Source: Polycyclovorans algicola TG408
GTDB taxonomy: Bacteria; Pseudomonadota; Gammaproteobacteria; Nevskiales; Nevskiaceae
Direction of reading: 5' to 3'
Length of the DNA: 64,000 nucleotides
Assembly (NCBI RefSeq): GCF_000711245.1
Contig: NZ_JOMH01000001.1
Span: forward strand, 862,830-926,829
Shown piece after piece: positions 1 through 8,298 of the stretch. The position numbers and the translations under genes are program-made. Within the stretch, counting starts at the first letter, position 1. Every line of letters starts with the position of its first letter. The notes under the pieces are model-generated. The model was not told the origin of the DNA. It searched no databases and saw only the letters and a program-made list of their open reading frames with translations.

Positions 1-1014
1 ATGATCCACTCCGACCTGGTTCAGCACGAGAATTGCTGCGTCGATCATGGGCGGCGGACCGCAGAGGTACGCATGACGCAGCGCCAGGTCGGGTATTTGC
101 GTTTGGGTCAGGGCCTGCGTGACCAAGCCGCGCAGGCCGCTCCAGTCGCTGCCCTCAGGTTCATCAGAAAGCACGGGGATGAACGTGAATTTCGCGGGCC
201 ACGAACTGGCCAGGCACTTGATCTCGTCGAGCGCGTAGAGGTCGCGCTGTGTGCGAGCGCCGAACAACAGAGCAAGTTCGCGTTTGACCTGCGATTCAGC
301 AGCAGCCTGCAAGATCGAGATGAGCGGCGCCAGACCGCTGCCACCGGCGATACAGACCAGCGGAGCGATTCCGCTACGCAGCCAGAAATTGCCGAAGGGT
401 CCGTTGAGCTCAATACTGTCGCCGACCTGCGCGGTCTCGAACAGCCAGGTCGTGAAGTCGCCTCCAGGTATCTTGCGAACGAAGAACCGAAACTCCTGGC
501 TGCCTCCGGCGCCGAGCTTGCTCGCGAAGGAATACGCACGCCCGCGGTCAAAACCAGTCGCTTTGAGCTCCGCGTATTGCCCGGCGGTATAGGGAAAAAA
601 GCCGTTGGAGCGCAGCCTGAGTTCGATGATGTCGTGTGCGAGGTGTTTCTTGCCGGTGAGGGTTGCAGCCACCGTAAATTGACGGTGGCGCGGTGCGTCT
701 GCTTCGACGTCGATCTCCAGCACGCATTTCTCGCCGGGCTTGACCTTGGCCTGACAGGCCAGGATGTAACCGGCCTGCAGTTCTTCGCCGCTGAGGACGT
801 AAGAAAAATCCCGAATCGGCTTGACGGCGCCGGACCGCAGCAGAGACCGACAGGTCATGCACGTGCCGACCTTGCAGCTATGGGGAAAGGGGAGGCCGGC
901 ATCCAGCGCGGCCTGGAGAATGCTCTGTTCCTTGGGAACCGTGATTTCTTTACCGAAGGGTTCGATGCGAACTCGTCCCAATTCCGGTTCCTGTCGCTTG
1001 AACAAGCTAAACAT
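1..1014 (-). CDS. xylA: XylA-like oxygenase reductase, 3' end cut by window edge
   Basis: NADH-dependent electron-transfer component for a membrane hydroxylase. About 338 residues are visible and only the last few are lost at the left edge. Residues 1-100 are a plant-type [2Fe-2S] domain with Cys47, Cys52, Cys55 and Cys87. An FAD domain follows with RAYSFAS (159-165), then an NAD domain with GGSGLAP (224-230) and a C-terminal YLCGPPPM. Recalled features such as FPHxCKVGxC, the LAHDI stretch and FGARxQRDLY match XylA of the TOL pathway better than the benzoate-dioxygenase reductase XylZ/BenC. The start is the second of two overlapping ATGs; the upstream one reads into a stop after three codons. 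It diverges from a XylM/AlkB-family hydroxylase, its likely partner, and may also serve the two xylM copies at 6-8 kb. Confidence 0.85.
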   Translation of the reverse strand, partial: MFSLFKRQEPELGRVRIEPFGKEITVPKEQSILQAALDAGLPFPHSCKVGTCMTCRSLLRSGAVKPIRDFSYVLSGEELQAGYILACQAKVKPGEKCVLEIDVEADAPRHRQFTVAATLTGKKHLAHDIIELRLRSNGFFPYTAGQYAELKATGFDRGRAYSFASKLGAGGSQEFRFFVRKIPGGDFTTWLFETAQVGDSIELNGPFGNFWLRSGIAPLVCIAGGSGLAPLISILQAAAESQVKRELALLFGARTQRDLYALDEIKCLASSWPAKFTFIPVLSDEPEGSDWSGLRGLVTQALTQTQIPDLALRHAYLCGPPPMIDAAILVLNQVGVDH

Positions 1015-1251
1015 ACATGACCGCTATTGCGAAGAATTGTGATGTCATTAGTTGTAGAATTTCGAAGTACTCGACCAACGTCATGCTGATTAAAGTGTGG
1101 AGCGATAGGATAAGGTATTTCTTACGGGATATGTGGGCCAGAGCATCAAGCTGGCTTGGCGGAGGTCTGAGGGCTTGGCCGGAGACTTTGCCAGCGGCGA
1201 GCCTAACATGCATGAATCACGTTGCCCCAAAACTTTCGAGGCGCACTTCTA
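1015..1251. promoter_or_regulatory. Divergent intergenic region between reductase and hydroxylase genes
   Basis: These 237 bp separate two divergently transcribed genes and must hold both promoters. I found no convincing sigma-70 or sigma-54 site. A sequence near 1175-1190 looks like a sigma-54 site, but the GG-to-GC spacing is one base too long. The base composition is more AT-rich than in the flanking genes, especially between about 1030 and 1130, as expected for a promoter region. Confidence 0.4.
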
Positions 1252-2382
1252 ATGATGAATATGATCGGTGAATACACGCGGTATTTGGTGGCCACAGCCA
1301 TGCTGTGCGTCGGCCTCCTCGGTTTGGCCCTGGGCGGCGCGTGGGTCTGGTTGGGGCTGACCACCTTCGTGGCACTCGCGCTTGCGGATGTGCTGGTCGG
1401 CAACGACGTCCTGCTGCATGACAAGGCGCCGAAATGGCTCTACGACGGTGTTCTTTACCTGCAACTTCCGCTGATGCTGGGCCTGTGGCTGCTGCTTGGG
1501 TTACATGTGCGTCACGAAAGTTTGAGCACGTTCAATTTTCTCGGCGCGATTATTTCCGTCGGATTCCTGAGCGCCCTCGCCGGACTACCAGCAGCGCACG
1601 AACTGATGCACCGCAAGCATCCCTTCGAGATATTCTATTCGAGTCTTTACTTGACCTTATTCGGGCTGCCGTTGAACGATCTCTACCATGTCCACGGTCA
1701 TCATCCGAACGTTGGAACTTTTTCTGACTCCGATACGCCGCGGCGGGGCCAGACCGTATACGACTTCACGCTCAGATCCCTTTCCCACGGATTTCTCATT
1801 GCTGCGCGCCTGGAAATGACACGGCTCAACAAGCTCAGACTTCCACTGTGGTCGCTGCGTAGCCGCGTGATGTGGGGCGCTTTGAGTCTTGTAGTCTGGA
1901 TCGGTACGTTTCTTTTCGTTGCAGGACTCTGGGGCGTGCCGGTGTTGCTGGTTTCGTGGTTTATGTGCTTCCTGATCATCAGCGGCTTCAACTACACCCA
2001 GCACTACGGCCTGGTTCGGCAACCGGGTACGCCATTGCTGCCGCATCACTCCTGGAATCATCTGAAGACCCTCAGCCGCGCGGTCTCGTTCGAGATATCC
2101 AATCATTCCGAGCATCATCTGGACCCTGATAAGGCGTATGAACGACTCGTAGCCTATCCTCAGGCTCCGCAGATGCCCAGCATCGTGATGTGCTTTTTGG
2201 CTTCGTTCGTTCCGCGGCTATGGGAGGAAGTCATCGCCAAGCCCCGTCTGAAAAACTGGGACCTGCACCACGCGAGTGAGGCCGAACGAGAACTTGCGAG
2301 AAAGGCCAACCAAGTTGCCGGTTGGCCCGACTGGCAGGACGCGATGCAGTCCAAGACTCATCCGGCAGAGCCGACTGGATAA
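1252..2382 (+). CDS. AlkB/XylM-family membrane di-iron hydroxylase
   Basis: Integral-membrane non-haem di-iron monooxygenase of the AlkB/XylM/CymAa group, 376 residues, which hydroxylates alkyl chains or ring methyl groups. All histidine boxes are present: HELMHRKH (116-123), HVHGHH (146-151), NYTQHYG (247-253) and NHSEHH (284-289), with hydrophobic segments between them. It is clearly divergent from the two xylM-type genes at 6-8 kb (HVHGHHPNVG against HVNTHHIHLD; NHSEHH against NHINHH), so the substrate may differ. The start chosen is the first ATG of an ATG-ATG-AAT-ATG run, with GAGG about 10 bases upstream; a TTG 30 bases earlier is in frame. The adjacent XylA-like reductase is the probable electron donor. 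An IS3-family element begins 22 bases after the stop. Confidence 0.85.
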   Translation: MMNMIGEYTRYLVATAMLCVGLLGLALGGAWVWLGLTTFVALALADVLVGNDVLLHDKAPKWLYDGVLYLQLPLMLGLWLLLGLHVRHESLSTFNFLGAIISVGFLSALAGLPAAHELMHRKHPFEIFYSSLYLTLFGLPLNDLYHVHGHHPNVGTFSDSDTPRRGQTVYDFTLRSLSHGFLIAARLEMTRLNKLRLPLWSLRSRVMWGALSLVVWIGTFLFVAGLWGVPVLLVSWFMCFLIISGFNYTQHYGLVRQPGTPLLPHHSWNHLKTLSRAVSFEISNHSEHHLDPDKAYERLVAYPQAPQMPSIVMCFLASFVPRLWEEVIAKPRLKNWDLHHASEAERELARKANQVAGWPDWQDAMQSKTHPAEPTG

Positions 2383-2464
2383 TGACTGGCATCAAATACT
2401 GAATTGGACTTCCCCCGGTGCAGTAGGCAGCCGGTGCCTATGATTTGAGCATAGGAGGAAGCAC

Positions 2465-3520
2465 ATGAGCACCCAGAGGTTTACCCCGGAATTCAAGGAA
2501 GAGGCAGTCCGCCAGGTCGTTGATCGCGGCTACTCGGTGGCCGAGGTGTCGGCCCGAGTCGGCGTATCGGCGCACAGCCTTTACAAGTGGGTCAAGGCGG
2601 TGACGCCCGACCGATCGGAAAAGCAAGCTGCTGATCTGATCGAAGCCAAGAGCGAAATCCTCAAGCTGCGTGCGCAGCTGCGCCGCACCGAGGAGGAGCG
2701 CGAGATCCTAAAAAAAAGCGGCGCGGTACTTCGCCAGGGAGCCCGAGTGAAGTACCGCTTCATCAATGACCATCGCGACCAATACCGTGTCATGACCATG
2801 TGCCGCGTTCTGGGGGCTTCTCGCTCCGGCTTCTACGAATGGCTCCACAACCCCAAATCGCGACGTGTCATCGAGAACGAGCGGCTACTCGGACTGATCC
2901 GTGACTCCTATGCTGCCAGCAGCGGCGTCTATGGATCACCGAGGGTATTTGGAGACCTTAGAGAGGCAGGGGAAACCTGCGGCAAACACCGGGTGGCCCG
3001 CATCATGCGTGCCAACAAGATCAAGGCAATACGAGGCTACAAGGCACCTCGGCATATCGCGGGACGGCCATCGATCATCACGCCCAACCACCTCAACCGG
3101 GCGTTCACGGTTGATACCCCGGACCGCTTTTGGGTCACGGACATCACCTATATCCGCACCTGGCAGGGCTGGCTGTACCTGGCCGTGGTCGTAGACCTTT
3201 ATTCACGCAAGGTCGTCGGCTGGTCGATGAAACCCACTCTGGCCAGGGAGCTGGTGCTTGATGCCTTGATGATGGCGCTCTGGAGACGTCTCCGACCACA
3301 TCAGTGATGGTGCATTCCGATCAGGGATCCCAGTACGGTAGCGACGACTGGCAACGCTTCTGTTTGACCAACAATCTGCAGCCCAGCATGAGCCGGCGCG
3401 GCAACTGCTGGGATAACGCTGTCGTCGAATCGTTCTTCAGCAGCCTGAAAAAGGAACGCATCCGGAAACGCATCTACAAAACCCGCGATCTCGCCAAGGC
3501 CGATGTCTTTGACTACATCG
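2465..3520 (+). pseudogene. IS3-family transposase orfAB, 5' part, broken
   Basis: Encodes the OrfA helix-turn-helix and coiled-coil region followed by the OrfB integrase. At 2709-2716 a run of eight A residues puts orfA and orfB in one continuous frame. Deleting one A would restore a normal orfA end ([15 protein letters not shown], stop), so the fused frame imitates the product of programmed -1 frameshifting. A second lesion near 3287-3292 looks like loss of one base: the frame stops at 3307, while the continuation [14 protein letters not shown] lies in another frame and runs to 3520. There it is cut by an IS5-family insertion; the last 29 codons lie at 5041-5130. Not functional. Confidence 0.85.
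3511..3520. repeat. 10-bp direct repeat flanking the nested IS5-family element
   Basis: GACTACATCG at 3511-3520 recurs at 5041-5050, on either side of the nested element. Joining the flanks at one copy restores the continuous IS3 OrfB reading DVFDYIEGFYNR, so the repeat is a duplication of IS3 target sequence. Ten bases is longer than the 4-bp duplication usual for IS5-family elements. Confidence 0.75.
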
Positions 3521-5040
3521 TCGTCCCTGAAGAATTCACTCTGCCCGTCACCTGACGGCGCTTGTGATCGGGAATTGAGCTTGATGTCGGTCTTGAACTG
3601 CTGACATCGATTTCAGTACCCACAGGATTTGGGCCCAAGAAAGGGCGATCCATCGCATTAACCATCTGATGTTGTAGCCGGCAGCGGCCAATACGGCGTT
3701 GAGGGCATCGCCGAGTTGTCCCTTCAAGTGACAGCGCCGCATGCGGTGTTCGTCCTTCAGGTGGCCAATGGTCGGTTCGACCGCCTGTCGTCGTTTGAGC
3801 AGTTTGACCTGCGGGGGTTTGAGGGTCTTGCGCTTGCCTCGGTGAACAATGGTGATGTTGTCAGGCTGCCTGCCGCGATAACCCAGATCGACGATGGCGG
3901 TCTTGGGGCTGACGCCGGTGAGGATGGCGGTCTGTTCAAGATGCTCTTCGAGGGTGTCGCCGTCATAGGGGTTGCCCGGAAAGCTGCGGGCCCCGACGAC
4001 CAGGCCCTTCTTTGCGGTGATGGCAATGCCGACCTTGACGCCGAATTCGTAGGGTTGGCGGGCGCAAGCCCAAAGCCAATGCACTCCACTTCCGGGGCAT
4101 GCAGGGCGTAGAGCTTGTTCTTGTCTTTGGGCTTTTGGGTACGCAACCGCTCGGCGCGCTCCAGCACGGTGGCAAGCCGCTGCAGTTGATCTGCATGGGC
4201 CTTGCGATGCAGCTCCCGAATCAGGCGCCCCAGCAGGGTACGCTGGCTCTTGAGCGTCCGGCGCAGGCGCTTGAACTGCTTGGCGTGGGCATAGCGGCCT
4301 GCTTTGAATCTGAGCGCCGGGCCGATACGGGCGTAGCTCTGTCGCAGGGTGATGCCTTCAGCCTTGGCGGCCTTCACCAGCTTGTGCCGGGCAATCTCCA
4401 GCAAGCGGCTGTCGGTGGGGTAAGCGACGTTCTTCTCCTGCACCGTGGAGTCGATGATGATCTGTTCCAGATCGGCACTACGCACCGCCTTCAAACCCTT
4501 GGCAGCCTCGATGGTCTGGGCCAGCAGTTCTTCGACGCCGGCTTCTCCCAACCGCTGACGGAAACGCGTCAGTGAACTGGGGTCACAGGGGAAGCGGGTC
4601 TGGAAAAACACCTCTCCGCAGAAGAACTGCCAATAGGGGTTCTCCAACCAGCGGGCACAGACCTGCTCATCAGAATGGTTGTAGGCGTGCTTCAAATACA
4701 GCAAGCCGATGATCATCCGCAACGGCAGAGCGGGACGCCCTGCGCCAGCGGGCGCGGGGGGCAGCACACTTGAGAGTTCGCGCTCCAAGGTCTCCCAGGG
4801 CATAAGCGCAGCCAACTGGATCAGGGGGTGGCGCATCTCGATCATCTGGTCCAGGCGTGATCGAAAAAGATCCTCAGAGCGGGCTTCAGGTCCATCGACC
4901 GGTGAACTGCGATGACGCGTGTCCAACACCTCAGAATTTGCCAGTTTCTGAATGCAATTATCGCAAATATCGGCGATTCACGAAGCTACAAAACAGACAT
5001 TTCTCGAATACAGTCAGATGGTTGGGGATTTTTCAGGGGC
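3521..5040 (-). mobile_element. IS5-family insertion element nested in the IS3 element
   Basis: About 1.52 kb. The ends are imperfect inverted repeats: GTCCCTGAAGAATTCAC from 3523 against GCCCCTGAAAAATCCCC read inward from 5040, 13 of 18 positions identical by eye. One transposase gene lies on the minus strand. The protein has the IS5-family N-terminal pattern (MIIGLLYLKHAYNHSDEQV, then ENPYWQFFCGEVFFQ). The subgroup is not certain. Confidence 0.8.
3548..4929 (-). pseudogene. IS5-family DDE transposase, frameshifted
   Basis: The N-terminal two thirds read in frame from 4929 to about 4075, including the DNA-binding region and the first catalytic stretch LEQIIIDSTVQEKN. After EVECIGFGL the expected continuation ARQPYEFGVKVGIA appears in a different frame from about 4070 and runs to the stop at 3548. 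This is a single-base change within 4062-4078. The later part contains the remaining DDE region (TAIVDLGYRG and EPTIGHLKDEHRM). Presumed inactive unless the shift is a sequencing error. Confidence 0.85.
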
Positions 5041-5130
5041 GACTACATCGAGGGCTTCTACAATCGAACTCGCCGTCACAGCCATCTCGGCGGCGTCAGT
5101 CCCGAGGCCTTCGAGCAGGCCGCCCCGTGA
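5041..5130 (+). pseudogene. IS3-family transposase orfB, 3' fragment
   Basis: The last 29 codons of the interrupted OrfB: DYIEGFYNRTRRHSHLGG, then VSPEAFEQAAP and a TGA. This is the usual C-terminus of IS3-group OrfB and continues the frame cut at 3520. The IS3 right inverted repeat follows at 5154-5165. Confidence 0.85.
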
Positions 5131-5165
5131 GGCAACGGAATGTCTGCCGCTCTGGGGGAAGTCCA

Positions 5166-5432
5166 CCCGGCAAGCGGCGGGCCCTGCTGGACACCCCCGC
5201 TGGGGCGACTGATCAACCAGATCGAGCAGGCCAAGGCGCGGATACGCGCCAAGGTCGAACATCCCTTCCGGGTGATCGAACGCCAGTTCGGGTATCTGAA
5301 GACCCGCTACCGGGGTCTGGCCAAGAACCGCGCCCAGATCGTCACCCTGTTTGCTCTGACCAACCTGTTTCAGGCGAGGCGACGATTGATGCTGGCAGGC
5401 GAGGTGTGTCCGTGAAAGCGGTTTTGCAGAGA
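5166..5432 (+). pseudogene. C-terminal remnant of another IS5-family transposase
   Basis: The frame ending at 5415 reads ARIRAKVEHPFRVIERQF and KTRYRGLAKNRAQIVTLFAL, the usual C-terminus of the IS5-subgroup transposase. It differs from the IS5-family element at 3521-5040. No N-terminal part is present; the sequence begins directly at the IS3 right end, so the front half was probably lost when the IS3 element arrived. GGTTTTGCAGAG near 5420-5431 resembles an IS5-type terminal repeat and marks the likely right boundary. Confidence 0.75.
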
Positions 5433-5869
5433 ATTGCCCTTGAAATCGGGCATATCACCTCTGATCGAACCGACAATCCGACCAAAGCCGCGCCGTCACC
5501 ACGGACTCCACTGTGACAGCAGGATCAACCACGCCCAGCACTGGGGCTGAATGGATCAGTGCAGAGCATCCTTAGCCTGCCAGACCGGGGAAAACCCGTT
5601 GCAGTCGGCGTGTTGTCAGGGTAACCGCCCAATTTCGGTGGAATGTCGACGACGCAATGGGCGGATCGAACCGGCGCCTTATGGAAATGTCAAGGCTTCG
5701 CCGCCCTGGGCCGGGTCGTAGTCGTAATGTAGTCAGGTGTTGCTGCGCTTCTCTGACGGCCAGCAGGTGACTTGACGTTTTCGTAAAGCGTCTGCTGCCA
5801 TCGTCGAAAACGGGATGGGCGTTCATCTACAATTATCCGCAATGATCTGAAAAGAAAAGAGAATTATTG
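5433..5869. other. Non-coding stretch between IS remnant and sigma-54 promoter
   Basis: I see no credible gene in these 437 bp; the short open frames show no family features. The part near the IS remnant may be IS-derived. The part nearest the operon (from about 5700) should be the upstream regulatory region, because it precedes a consensus sigma-54 promoter and holds the inverted repeat at 5776-5812. Confidence 0.6.
5776..5812. promoter_or_regulatory. Candidate upstream activator site (inverted repeat)
   Basis: CGTTTTCG at 5776-5783 and its exact complement CGAAAACG at 5805-5812 form an inverted repeat. The half-site centres are 29 bp apart, close to three helical turns. The midpoint is about 100 bp upstream of the start site predicted from the sigma-54 promoter, a normal place for an enhancer-binding protein. 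It does not match the XylR site as I recall it, so the activator is unknown. Confidence 0.4.
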
Positions 5870-5885
5870 TGGCACGGAGGTTGCT
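5870..5885 (+). promoter_or_regulatory. Sigma-54 (-24/-12) promoter of the xylM-led operon
   Basis: TGGCACG at 5870-5876, four bases, then TTGCT at 5881-5885 is an exact match to the sigma-54 consensus TGGCACGNNNNTTGCW with correct GG-to-GC spacing. Transcription should start near 5895, leaving about 85 bases of leader before the xylM start at 5982. TOL upper-pathway operons also use sigma-54 promoters, driven by XylR. No XylR-type activator gene lies in the window. Confidence 0.88.
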
Positions 5886-5981
5886 ATGCAGAATAGTATT
5901 AAAGCCTGCCGCTGCCGCAGGTTTCCGACGACTCCCGGATTGACCGAGAGCACCAGAATCAGCGTGAGGAGATGGCCCGAC

Positions 5982-7115
5982 ATGGATACCCTGCGTTATT
6001 ACCTCGTACCGTTGACGACGTTTTGCGGGGTATTAGGATTCTGGCTGGGCGGACCCTGGGTGTGGCTGGGCTTCGTGACCTACCCAGTGCTGGCCTTCTT
6101 AGATATCGTGCTGCCTCGCGACCTCTCGCCCCGCAAGGTGGGCTCCACGCTCCTGCTCGACCTGCCGTTGTACCTGCATCTATTGCTGATGTTCGCCCTT
6201 TACGCGGCGTTCATCCGCTCGGTGGTCATCGGCATCAATCCACTGACCGGGGAGGGCGCGATCTGGCAGATCGTCGGCAGCCTGGCTTCGCTGGTCTGGA
6301 TGAATGCCGTGCCCACGGTGCCGGTCACCCATGAGCTGATGCATCGTCGACACTGGCTGCCACGCCGCATGTCGCAAGTTCTCAGCACCTTCTTCGGCGA
6401 TCCGAACCGCGACGTTGCGCACGTTAATACGCACCACATTCACCTGGATACCGCCGAGGATTCCGACTCTGCGCGGCGTGGCGAAACGGTTTACACCTTC
6501 ATGTTTCGGGCTACCTGGGGATCCTACAAGGATGCCGTCGAGCGGGAGGCGCGTCGTCTGCGCCGTGGTGGTCACAGCCCCTGGTATTGGACCAATCGCA
6601 GCTATCAGCAAGTGCTGCTGCTTTCGGTGCTGCCGCTGCTGTGCCTGGTTTTCGCCGGCGGCGTGGCGATGGCGGTCTGTGCCGCATCCATGGCCGGCAG
6701 CAAGCTGTTTCTGGAGGCGCTCAATTATTTTCAGCACTACGGACTCCTGCGCGTGCCCGGTAGCGTCGTGCAGAAGCATCACGCATGGAATCACCTAGGT
6801 GCGGTCATCCGGCCGATTGGTCTTGAGATCACCAATCACATCAATCACCACCTGGATAGCTACACGAAGTTCTACGACTTGCGCCCGGAGCCCGAAGCGC
6901 CGCAGATGCCTTCCCTGTTCCTGTGTTTCATGAGCGGCCTCATTCCGCCGATCTGGTTCGAATTCATCGCCAAGCCGCGGCTCAGGGATTGGGACGAGCG
7001 ATTCGCAACGCCTGCCGAGCGCAAGCTGGCGATGGAAGCCAACGAGAAGGCCGGCTGGCCGCGCTGGCTGGAGACTGACAGTGCGCAGCGCCTGACAGGT
7101 CCCGGCAGCGCCTGA
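5982..7115 (+). CDS. xylM: XylM-type membrane hydroxylase, copy 1
   Basis: Hydroxylase subunit of a xylene/cymene-type monooxygenase, 377 residues, which oxidises a ring methyl group to the benzyl alcohol with electrons from a XylA-type reductase. Histidine boxes: HELMHRRH (117-124), HVNTHH (147-152), NYFQHYG (248-254), NHINHH (285-290). The N-terminus MDTLRYYLVP and the block FGDPNRDVAHVNTHH match TOL XylM closely as I recall it. The start at 5982 has GAGGAG ten bases upstream. An in-frame ATG at 5886 is rejected because it lies upstream of the start site predicted from the sigma-54 promoter. First gene of the operon, 36 bp before a paralogue that aligns without gaps and is about 70% identical over the first 160 residues. 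Confidence 0.92.
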   Translation: MDTLRYYLVPLTTFCGVLGFWLGGPWVWLGFVTYPVLAFLDIVLPRDLSPRKVGSTLLLDLPLYLHLLLMFALYAAFIRSVVIGINPLTGEGAIWQIVGSLASLVWMNAVPTVPVTHELMHRRHWLPRRMSQVLSTFFGDPNRDVAHVNTHHIHLDTAEDSDSARRGETVYTFMFRATWGSYKDAVEREARRLRRGGHSPWYWTNRSYQQVLLLSVLPLLCLVFAGGVAMAVCAASMAGSKLFLEALNYFQHYGLLRVPGSVVQKHHAWNHLGAVIRPIGLEITNHINHHLDSYTKFYDLRPEPEAPQMPSLFLCFMSGLIPPIWFEFIAKPRLRDWDERFATPAERKLAMEANEKAGWPRWLETDSAQRLTGPGSA

Positions 7116-7151
7116 TGCCGTATCCGACTGCAAATCTTCGAGAGAAAAATT

Positions 7152-8249
7152 ATGGATAGTCTGCGTTACTACATCGTGCCGTTGACGACGTTTTGCGGAG
7201 TGCTCGGGTTCTTGCTGGGTGGGCCCTGGGTGTGGTTGGGCATCGGTACGTTCCCGGTACTGATGGTGCTCGATCTTGCGCTCCCTGCGGATACCGCCCC
7301 GCGCAAGATTGGCATGGGATGGGTCGCCGACCTTCCTCTGTACCTGCACGTGATGTTGATGTTCGGGCTTTACGGGGCGTTCATTTATTCGGTCAATAAC
7401 GGGACCAACCCGCTGACGGGACCTGGCGCATTCGGGCAGATCGTTGGAAGCCTGCTTTCGCTGACATGGCTTAGCTCGGTGCCCAACCTTCCCGTCGCGC
7501 ACGAACTGATGCATCGGCGTCACTGGTTCCCTCGCAGGATGTCGCAGGTACTCAACACGTTTTACGGTGATCCGAACCGCGACATCGGGCATGTCCGCGT
7601 CCATCACCTGCATCTGGACACGCATCGCGATTCGGATACGCCGCTGCGCGGCGAGACCATGTACCGCTTCGTGTTTCGTGCCTCATGGGGTGCTTACACG
7701 GATGGGGCAGAGGGCGAGGCCGAGCGCCTGCGCAAGCAGGATCGCAGCGTCTGGCACTGGAGCAACCGCATGTACCAGGAGATAGGACTGCTGGCGTCGG
7801 TGCCACTCATCTGTTACGCCTTCGGCGGCACGGCGGCCATGCTGATGGCACTGGGAACGCTGTTCTTTGCCAAGCTGTTGCTCGAAGGCTTCAACTACTT
7901 CCAGCATTACGGACTGGTGCGGGTGGAGGGCACGTCGATCCAGAAACATCACGCCTGGAATCACCTGGGCGCTATTGCGCGCCCGCTGGGCGTTGAGATC
8001 ACCAATCACATCAACCACCATCTCGACGGCTACACCCGGTTTTACGATCTTAGGCCCGAACCCCAGGCTCCGCAGATGCCCTCGCTGTTCCTGTGCTTCG
8101 CGCTGGGCCTGATTCCGCCGCTATGGTTTCGCTTCGTCGCCAAGCCGAGGCTCAAGGACTGGGACGAGAGGTTTGCCACGGCGGCCGAAAAAAAACTCGC
8201 CATGGAGGCCAATGCCAAGGCGGGCTGGCCGCAGTGGGTCGCCGCCTGA
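7152..8249 (+). CDS. xylM: XylM-type membrane hydroxylase, copy 2
   Basis: Second XylM-family hydroxylase, 365 residues, co-linear with copy 1. Boxes: HELMHRRH (117-124), HVRVHH (147-152), NYFQHYG and NHINHH. The changes around the second box (HVRVHHLHLD against HVNTHHIHLD) and in the stretch 31-60 are the main differences and could alter substrate choice. The C-terminus is shorter than in copy 1, which has an extra DSAQRLTGPGSA-type tail. It sits 36 bp after copy 1 and 49 bp before the dioxygenase gene, so it is co-transcribed. A recent tandem duplication is less likely than an old one, given about 30% divergence. Confidence 0.92.
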   Translation: MDSLRYYIVPLTTFCGVLGFLLGGPWVWLGIGTFPVLMVLDLALPADTAPRKIGMGWVADLPLYLHVMLMFGLYGAFIYSVNNGTNPLTGPGAFGQIVGSLLSLTWLSSVPNLPVAHELMHRRHWFPRRMSQVLNTFYGDPNRDIGHVRVHHLHLDTHRDSDTPLRGETMYRFVFRASWGAYTDGAEGEAERLRKQDRSVWHWSNRMYQEIGLLASVPLICYAFGGTAAMLMALGTLFFAKLLLEGFNYFQHYGLVRVEGTSIQKHHAWNHLGAIARPLGVEITNHINHHLDGYTRFYDLRPEPQAPQMPSLFLCFALGLIPPLWFRFVAKPRLKDWDERFATAAEKKLAMEANAKAGWPQWVAA

Positions 8250-8298
8250 GCACACCAAGGAATCTACTCTTACAACGGCACACTTGGAGGAAAACAAA

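Larger units (their letters stand above)
2405..5165 (+). mobile_element. IS3-family element interrupted by an IS5-family element
   Basis: The terminal inverted repeats begin TGGACTTCCCCC at 2405 and end with its complement at 5154-5165. Removing the nested element and one copy of its 10-bp flanking repeat leaves about 1.23 kb, normal for IS3. The orfA/orfB product has the helix-turn-helix start [10 protein letters not shown] and the DDE integrase motifs TDITYI, HSDQGSQY and NAVVESFF. No target-site duplication is visible around 2405 and 5165; the right flank is itself an IS5-type remnant, so the locus has been rearranged. The transposase gene carries a frameshift and an insertion, so the element cannot move by itself. 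Confidence 0.85.

Noticed and set aside
1-1020. Long open frame on the plus strand opposite the reductase gene
   Set aside because: The minus strand reads as a clean ferredoxin-reductase with all motifs; the plus frame has no family features.
1170-1195. Sigma-54-like site TTGGCC...TTTGCC before the first hydroxylase gene
   Set aside because: The GG and GC elements are one base too far apart; sigma-54 does not tolerate changed spacing.
5886-5981. Upstream ATG as start of xylM copy 1
   Set aside because: It lies before the transcript start predicted from the sigma-54 promoter, and the downstream ATG matches the known XylM N-terminus.
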